From DATLYH01 sp035575035 (GTDB lineage Bacteria; Planctomycetota; Planctomycetia; Gemmatales; Gemmataceae), in the NCBI GenBank assembly GCA_035575035.1, contig DATLYH010000174.1, positions 1-24,298 on the forward strand: a DNA stretch of 24,298 bases, read 5' to 3'. The position numbers and the translations under genes were made by a program. The notes under the pieces are model-generated. The model made no database searches. It was given only the letters and a program-made list of their open reading frames with translations, and was not told where the DNA came from. The number at the start of each line of letters is the position of its first letter. Position 1 is the first letter of the stretch. Below are positions 22,956 through 24,298 of the stretch, piece after piece.

Positions 22956-23768
22956 TCAAGCCGCCTTGGCCTTCAGGCGCCGGCGCAGATAGCCGAGGCC
23001 AAGGACCGGCAGGCCGGTCAGGGCCAGCACCAAGCCGCCCGGCGCCGGTATCACCAGCTGGTTTTCGTTGAAGCTCACCGAGCCCGAACCACTGAACGAG
23101 ACGGTGACCTGGCTAAACAACGAGTAGGGGCCCGTTCCTCTCGTAAAGGCAGCTACACCCGTGCCTGAGAAGGCACCTGGGCCGGTAACGAAGGGAGGAA
23201 ATGCCGATACGCTCCCCGCTGGAACCGGTCCGATGGCACCAATGGGTCCCACAGCCTGATCCGGGCCAAGAGGGATAACCGCATTCGTGGGGTTGGCCCA
23301 GCTCTGCGCCGTCAGAGTGGAACCGGCTGGAGCAGTGAGCGTGCCACCGATAGTGGCCAAGAGCCCAAGAGTCCCAACCGGCCCGGTGGTATAGCCGCCT
23401 GTGCCGGGCGCTGTCGGATCATCTCCTTGCACCAGGGTGATGCGAAGCGTGCCGGCCCCCGTGCTGGCGACGTTGACACTGTTAAGATCCAACTCGGCGT
23501 AGCCGATCCCTCCAGGTACGGGGGGCATCGAGATACCTGTCGTCACGTTGACGATGAAGTTCGTCCCGACCGACCCGCTGAAGGTGATAGCCCCAACGAC
23601 CGGGTTGATGTCGCCGGCCCCTTGGTCGGTGATAATCGTGCCGACACCTTGGCCCACATCTTCCACTCGGAGCCGGAACTGGGCCTGGGCTGGGGATGCA
23701 GCCATCCCCCAGATGACAATCCCGGCCAGGATTGCCATCAGCAGCCATGTTTTACGGAATCGTGCCAT
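22956..23768 (-). CDS. PEP-CTERM-like secreted protein
   Basis: This is a 270-residue protein. The signal peptide is MARFRKTWLLMAILAGIVIW (about 1-30, ending SPAQAQ). The mature part is low in charge, rich in Gly, Ala, Thr, Val and Pro, and beta-like (GTIITDQGAGDINPVVGAIT, then FSGSVGTNFIVNVTTG). The C-terminus has a sorting signal: VIPAPGG (a PEP-like motif, here PAPGG), a hydrophobic helix LVLALTGLPVLGLGYL, and the basic RRRLKAKAA. This matches the PEP-CTERM tripartite design, processed by an exosortase; no exosortase gene lies in the window. ATG 23768 has GGGAG 10 nt upstream; the longer frame from 23813 puts a charged region before the signal peptide. It is probably an exported extracellular matrix or surface protein. 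Confidence 0.85.
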   Translation of the reverse strand: MARFRKTWLLMAILAGIVIWGMAASPAQAQFRLRVEDVGQGVGTIITDQGAGDINPVVGAITFSGSVGTNFIVNVTTGISMPPVPGGIGYAELDLNSVNVASTGAGTLRITLVQGDDPTAPGTGGYTTGPVGTLGLLATIGGTLTAPAGSTLTAQSWANPTNAVIPLGPDQAVGPIGAIGPVPAGSVSAFPPFVTGPGAFSGTGVAAFTRGTGPYSLFSQVTVSFSGSGSVSFNENQLVIPAPGGLVLALTGLPVLGLGYLRRRLKAKAA

Positions 23769-24083
23769 GAAAGTGTTCTCCCAAGCGGGCACCGCGCGGG
23801 GAAACCTTTCCACCCCACCCTAAGGGCGGATCGCGGTAAAAAGAGGAGCAAAAATGGGGCCGGGAGAATACCCTGTGGGAGGCCCTCGGTCATATTCATC
23901 ATTAACCATTGTCTTATCTCAACTTGCGCGACAGGCGTTCTTCAGGTAGAGGTAAGAAATTCTCCCTGGCACCGGGTCCTTGTTAACCCTCCTTAACGGC
24001 GGTTGACACAAATGTTAACGAGGCTTAACAGGTGCAGTCCAGGGTTCCTTTGCCCCTGACGGGACAGTCCCCCGAAGGGCCGG
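23769..24083. other. Upstream region of the PEP-CTERM-like gene
   Basis: 315 bp without a gene and visibly more AT-rich than its surroundings. It holds the TTAAC array near its right end, a lone TTAAC at 23902-23906, and a leader rich in tttttaccg-like sequence near 23830-23855 on the minus strand. No clear -35/-10 pair is seen for the downstream gene. Confidence 0.5.
23982..24029 (-). promoter_or_regulatory. Doubled GTTAAG-N4-GTTAAC operator-like array
   Basis: On the minus strand GTTAAG-N4-GTTAAC occurs twice, at 24029-24014 and 23997-23982, exactly 32 bp apart (three helical turns); the N4 differ (CCTC, GAGG). Within each pair the half-sites are 10 bp apart. The array is 214 bp upstream of the PEP-CTERM-like start. 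It may bind a regulator as multiple direct half-sites. Confidence 0.45.
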
Positions 24084-24298
24084 TCACTTCCCCAGCACAA
24101 AGTTGACGATTTTCTGCCACCGGGTCTCGCGCTCTTGCTGGATGGCGGCGATCCGCTGGGACAGCCAGGCGTGGATCTCGGCGTTGGTCGGCGCGTTCGC
24201 CCCCGGCGGGCCGTTGGTGGCGGGCGCGGGCGGCGGGTCGGCCGGGGCGGGGCTGGCGGCTTGGGGTTCGGCGGCCCATTGAGGCCCGGGGTGCGGCC
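24084..24298 (-). CDS. C-terminus of an unknown protein with a Pro/Ala-rich linker (partial)
   Basis: The minus-strand frame that ends at the TGA 24086-24084 is open to the right edge (70 codons seen, N-terminus missing). It reads a Pro/Ala-rich linker (AASPAPADPPPAPATNGPPG), then NAEIHAWLSQRIAAIQQERE and the end TRWQKIVNFVLGK. The ending looks like an amphipathic helix. I recall similar tails in planctomycete proteins but cannot name the family. The overlapping 84-residue frame ending at 24025 is Arg/Pro-rich and is a shadow. Confidence 0.65.
   Translation of the reverse strand, partial: PHPGPQWAAEPQAASPAPADPPPAPATNGPPGANAPTNAEIHAWLSQRIAAIQQERETRWQKIVNFVLGK

Noticed and set aside
24003..24031. 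Plus-strand promoter TTGACA-N17-TAACAG
   Set aside because: It points into the 3' end of a minus-strand gene and its -10 box is poor; the hexamer overlaps the TTAAC array.
24025..24279. 84-residue minus-strand ORF
   Set aside because: Arg/Pro-rich frame overlapping the open frame that ends at 24084 with a helix-like tail.

Overview
The window looks like a chromosome segment of a GC-rich planctomycete, most likely Gemmatales-like. The evidence is a cytochrome/DUF1549/LamG/DUF1553 protein followed by a Tat-exported DUF1501 protein, a planctomycete-type ECF sigma factor, a PEP-CTERM-like secreted protein with a PAPGG sorting motif, and several short GC-rich palindromic repeats between genes. 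All assignments come from reading the sequence; no database search was run.

Region 1 (1-4106, minus strand) is the most interesting part. A compact operon, read right to left, encodes DUF2997, a small NrdG-like radical SAM protein, a small acidic protein whose frame is broken twice, a Ycf46-like AAA+ ATPase, a DUF1257/Ycf35 protein, and a protein made of about 40-residue repeats that runs off the left edge. Ycf35, Ycf46 and DUF2997 are known mainly from cyanobacteria and algal plastids and have no settled biochemical role. Here they sit with a radical SAM enzyme and a repeat scaffold whose units are nearly identical at DNA level.

Region 2 (4107-7984) holds a stretch with a possible decayed gene, a tRNA-Leu(UAA), and a three-gene minus-strand operon: AtuA (DUF1446), an AtuA C-terminal-like protein and an enoyl-CoA hydratase. 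It probably serves branched-chain or terpenoid acyl-CoA breakdown, with AtuA split over two genes.

Region 3 (7985-15803) has an ECF sigma factor and a convergent secreted HEAT-like protein, then the planctomycete surface pair (DUF1549/DUF1553 and DUF1501). The pair is interrupted by two small, lower-GC genes of unknown function and a 77-bp imperfect palindrome resembling a MITE or REP element. A tandem 30-bp palindromic repeat closes the region.

Region 4 (15804-24298, minus strand) reads right to left: the C-terminus of an unknown protein at the right edge, an intergenic region with a doubled GTTAAG-N4-GTTAAC array, a PEP-CTERM-like protein ending at a strong hairpin, a 1465-residue membrane-anchored TPR protein, KdsC (Kdo-8-phosphate phosphatase), and a secreted metzincin-like metalloprotease. 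The last three genes are closely spaced and may form one envelope-related operon.
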